Shown piece after piece: positions 61,451 through 64,000 of a stretch of DNA of 64,000 nt. Position 1 is the first letter of the stretch; the number at the start of each line of letters is the position of its first letter. The position numbers and the translations under genes were made by a program. Source of the stretch: JABURQ01 sp029243145 (lineage in GTDB: Bacteria; Planctomycetota; Planctomycetia; Planctomycetales; Planctomycetaceae); NCBI GenBank assembly GCA_965660145.1, contig CBFHYX010000017.1, positions 1 to 64,000 of the forward strand, in the 5' to 3' direction. The notes under the pieces were generated by a model. That model searched no databases and had not been told where the DNA came from. It saw only the letters and a list, made by a program, of their open reading frames with translations.

Positions 61451-64000
61451 ATGGGACTGATCAACTTCTCCCTGAAAAATCCTTTTGCAGTTCTCTCTGG
61501 GGCCATCGCGGCTTGTCTGCTTGGGCTGGCAGTGATCCCCGGTATTACCATTGATATTCTTCCCGACTTCAAAGAGCCCGTGGTCGTCAGTTATTTTTCC
61601 TATCCCGGTTTACCCACGATGGACATGGAAAAGTCGGTGACTTCGCGTGTCGAACGCGCCTTAACGCTAGCTGGTAAAATCGAGCATCAGGAATCACGGA
61701 CAGTCCCCGGAGCTACCGTCATCAAGGTGTTCTTCCAGCCGGGCGCTGATCCAAGTTCGGCAATGAACGATATCGTGAATCTCGAAGCGAGCGACATGTT
61801 CCACTTACCACCGGGGATTGAATGGCCGTTCACTCTGCGGAGTGAACCCGCGAACCTGCCCGTTGTGCTAGCTGCGATATCGGGAGAAGGGATGGGAGAA
61901 TCGCAGTTGTATCAGATTGGTTATTACGCGGTCCGAAACAAAATGGGGGGGCTCAAAGGAGTTCAGATTCCACACCCGTTTGGCGGGAAATTCCGTCAGA
62001 TGATGGTCTATGTTGATCCTGGAAAGTTACAGGCACATCACATCAGCGCAACCGAAGTCGTGGAAGCGATGCGCAAATCGAATCTCGTTCTTGCTGCCGG
62101 GTCTGCCCGCATCGGAGGGACCGATTATCAGATTCATCCTCGGAATACACTTCCCACAACCGATGAAATTGCCGCGATCCCGGTGGCTGTCCGGGATGGT
62201 CGCCCGATATTTATTCGCGATGTCGGCCGCGTCGTCGATGATGCAGCCCTGCAATACAATGTGGTACGTGTGAATGGAAAACGATCCGTTTATTGCCCGT
62301 TGCTACGTGAACCGGGAGAAAACACAATTGCCGTCGTTGACCGAATTTATGAAGGAATCGCGACCGAAATTCCGAATATGAAAGCTCGCGGCGACATTCC
62401 TGAAGAGACGGAAGTGACGCTGGTTTCCGATCAGTCGCAGTATATTCGGAAAGCGATGACAAACCTTTACCGTCAGGTTGGGTTGGGAGCGGCGTTGGTG
62501 GCCGTTGTTGTCTTCGTCTTTTTGAGACGCCTGATTCCGACGATTGTGATCGTCTCGACGATCGTACTGGCAATCTTGATCGGAGCACTCGGTTTTGCCT
62601 TTACCGGACAAACGATTAACGTCATGACGTTGGGGGGGATCGCTCTCGCCATCGGCACGGTTGTGGACGCGGGGATTGTGGTGGTCGAAAACATTATCCG
62701 TCATCAACGGATGGGGAAATCAGGTCTCGATGCGGCTCGCGAAGGAACCGCTGAAGTTGCTGGTCCAATTTTCGCTGGAACCATTACAACATTGGCCGTT
62801 TTTCTGCCGGCCATATTTCTCACCGGCATGATTAAATACCTGTTCCAACCACTCTCACTCGCTGCGACATTTACGATTGGTGCTTCCTACATTCTTGCTT
62901 TGACGGTTGTGCCAGCGTTTTGTGCAAGATTCGTACGGGAGCGAGTTCAGCAAAAAAGTGATCCGGCGACGACGACTGAAGATGATTCGACCAAGCCGCG
63001 CGGTCTCTACGGAAACTTGCTCGCTGGATTCTTGAAAACACCCGCACTCACGGCACTAGTTATTATCGTGGGGGTGGGATTCTCCTTCACTCTCTGGCCA
63101 TTTCTTGGCAGCGAACTCTTCCCGAACGTCGATGCCGGAACGTTTGAATTGCGCATCAAAACAACTCCCGGTACAGAATTACTGGAAACGGAAAAGTTGG
63201 TCGCAAGACTCGAAGACTCCATTCAAGAAGTGATTCCCGCAGAGCAGATCGAAACACTGATCTCGAATATCGGCCTCCCTGTTGGTAAGGGAGCTGGTTT
63301 TTCGACGGTTCTCAGTTCCAACTCTGGCCCCGACACCGCTTACATTATTGTCAACATGAAGCAGGCAGGACGACGCACCAGCACTGAAACCTACATCAAA
63401 CAATTGCGCTCCAAACTCAACGACGAGTACCCCATGGAAAAATTCCTGTTTGTCTCGGGAGGAATTGTGAACATGGCTCTCAACAAAGGTGTTCCCGTTC
63501 CGATCAGTGTTCAGCTTTCGGCAGGAACTCTGGGGCAGTGTCGAGATGCTGCCGAGCGAGTCGTCGATGTACTCAAAGAAATTCCCGGAACGGCCGATGT
63601 TCAGATTGCCCAATCATTGGATTACCCACAGTTTGATGTCAAAGTCGATCGAACTCGGGCCAAATACCTAGGCCTCGATCAGGAAGAAGTGGCTCAAACG
63701 ATCTTAACGGCGCTCGGTTCGAGTGTCGGGTATGCTCCGACAATCTGGATTGACCCCAAGTCGGGTGTCGACTTCTTCATGGGTGTACAATATGAAGACA
63801 ACCAGATGGAATCGCTTGACGAAATTCGCAACATTCCGCTTTCACTGGAGACTCCCGACGGTCCTATCACAATCCCGCTTTCCAACATTGCGAAAATCAA
63901 TCGGGTGACGATTCCTGGTGAAATTCAGCATTACAATATCTCCCGAGTGAACGATGTGCATGTGAATGTCACCGGAAGAGATATTGGCTCGGTGGCCCGT
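61451..64000 (+). CDS. RND efflux pump, HAE1/HME family (partial, runs off window)
   Basis: ATG 61451 starts MGLINFSLKNPFAVLSG and 850 codons are visible without a stop before the window ends. The N-terminal TM helix, the periplasmic porter domain (DILPDFKEPVVVSYFSYPGL, IEHQESRTVPGATVIKVFF) and the TM4-TM6 block are present. At the proton-relay site the sequence is GTVVDAGIVVVENI (Asp 406): the first Asp is kept but the second is Ala, as in the heavy-metal pump CusA (VDAAIV) rather than AcrB (VDDAIV). So metal or related cation export is more likely than drug export. The last helices are outside the window. Confidence 0.92.
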   Translation, partial: MGLINFSLKNPFAVLSGAIAACLLGLAVIPGITIDILPDFKEPVVVSYFSYPGLPTMDMEKSVTSRVERALTLAGKIEHQESRTVPGATVIKVFFQPGADPSSAMNDIVNLEASDMFHLPPGIEWPFTLRSEPANLPVVLAAISGEGMGESQLYQIGYYAVRNKMGGLKGVQIPHPFGGKFRQMMVYVDPGKLQAHHISATEVVEAMRKSNLVLAAGSARIGGTDYQIHPRNTLPTTDEIAAIPVAVRDGRPIFIRDVGRVVDDAALQYNVVRVNGKRSVYCPLLREPGENTIAVVDRIYEGIATEIPNMKARGDIPEETEVTLVSDQSQYIRKAMTNLYRQVGLGAALVAVVVFVFLRRLIPTIVIVSTIVLAILIGALGFAFTGQTINVMTLGGIALAIGTVVDAGIVVVENIIRHQRMGKSGLDAAREGTAEVAGPIFAGTITTLAVFLPAIFLTGMIKYLFQPLSLAATFTIGASYILALTVVPAFCARFVRERVQQKSDPATTTEDDSTKPRGLYGNLLAGFLKTPALTALVIIVGVGFSFTLWPFLGSELFPNVDAGTFELRIKTTPGTELLETEKLVARLEDSIQEVIPAEQIETLISNIGLPVGKGAGFSTVLSSNSGPDTAYIIVNMKQAGRRTSTETYIKQLRSKLNDEYPMEKFLFVSGGIVNMALNKGVPVPISVQLSAGTLGQCRDAAERVVDVLKEIPGTADVQIAQSLDYPQFDVKVDRTRAKYLGLDQEEVAQTILTALGSSVGYAPTIWIDPKSGVDFFMGVQYEDNQMESLDEIRNIPLSLETPDGPITIPLSNIAKINRVTIPGEIQHYNISRVNDVHVNVTGRDIGSVAR

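Overview
The window looks like chromosomal DNA from a planctomycete (Planctomycetota, order Planctomycetales), of roughly even G+C content by eye. The support is the gene families present: a DUF1559 protein with a pseudopilin N-terminus, DUF1080 (3-keto-disaccharide hydrolase-like) proteins, PEP-CTERM exported proteins, a sulfatase, a CXXCH protein with squalene-cyclase-like repeats, a Ser/Thr kinase with DWG in place of DFG, and many small lipoproteins. No rRNA, tRNA, CRISPR array or phage was seen.

Layout. 0.1-4.7 kb: neutral ceramidase-like protein (-), CXXCH/terpene-cyclase-fold protein, DUF1579-like and DUF3465 proteins, and a possible acetoacetate-decarboxylase-fold protein. 4.8-7.5 kb: a damaged operon of a membrane-tethered thioredoxin-like protein, a one-TM protein split by a stop codon and a polytopic HTTM-like protein, closed by a clear terminator. 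7.6-12.1 kb: lipoprotein, kinase, beta-helix protein and a broken GlsB gene. 12.1-16.2 kb (-): an MBOAT O-acetyltransferase followed by two paralogous SGNH proteins, one frameshifted, probably a polysaccharide acetylation cassette. 16.2-23.3 kb: two PEP-CTERM proteins (one interrupted), an ACT protein, a zinc peptidase, an N,N-dimethylformamidase-like protein and an orphan EboE. 23.5-25.9 kb: ECF sigma factor, anti-sigma-like protein and a membrane protein with a Gly/Arg-rich tail. 26-29.1 kb: secreted and lipoprotein genes.

29.3-42.3 kb is the centrepiece: a Tad/Flp-type pilus locus with a CpaF ATPase, two Flp-like pilins, a CpaA prepilin peptidase, three TadE/G-like proteins, an unknown TM protein, a CpaB-like protein, an FHA-CpaF fusion ATPase, TadB, TadC and an FHA membrane protein. 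The secretin (CpaC/RcpA) and TadZ/CpaE are not in the window. 42-51.4 kb carries housekeeping genes: EamA transporter, SEC-C/TPR protein, ribD, sulfatase, gap and a GlmU-like nucleotidyltransferase. 51.4-52.05 kb is a REP/RAYT locus, a transposase-like gene with a nonsense codon flanked by REP palindromes; a further REP copy lies at 29.3 kb. 52-64 kb: sulfite-oxidase-like molybdoenzyme, RimB-like protease with RimK, an NTF2-like membrane protein, a TPR protein split by a TAA codon, and a TolC / HlyD / RND efflux set whose pump runs off the window end.

The most striking window-wide feature is eight apparent reading-frame lesions in seven loci (five in-frame stops using all three stop codons, and three frameshifts), within otherwise intact-looking genes. 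This points either to recent gene decay or to consensus errors in the sequence. The most system-like find is the REP/RAYT locus, whose palindromes come in two versions with compensating stem changes.
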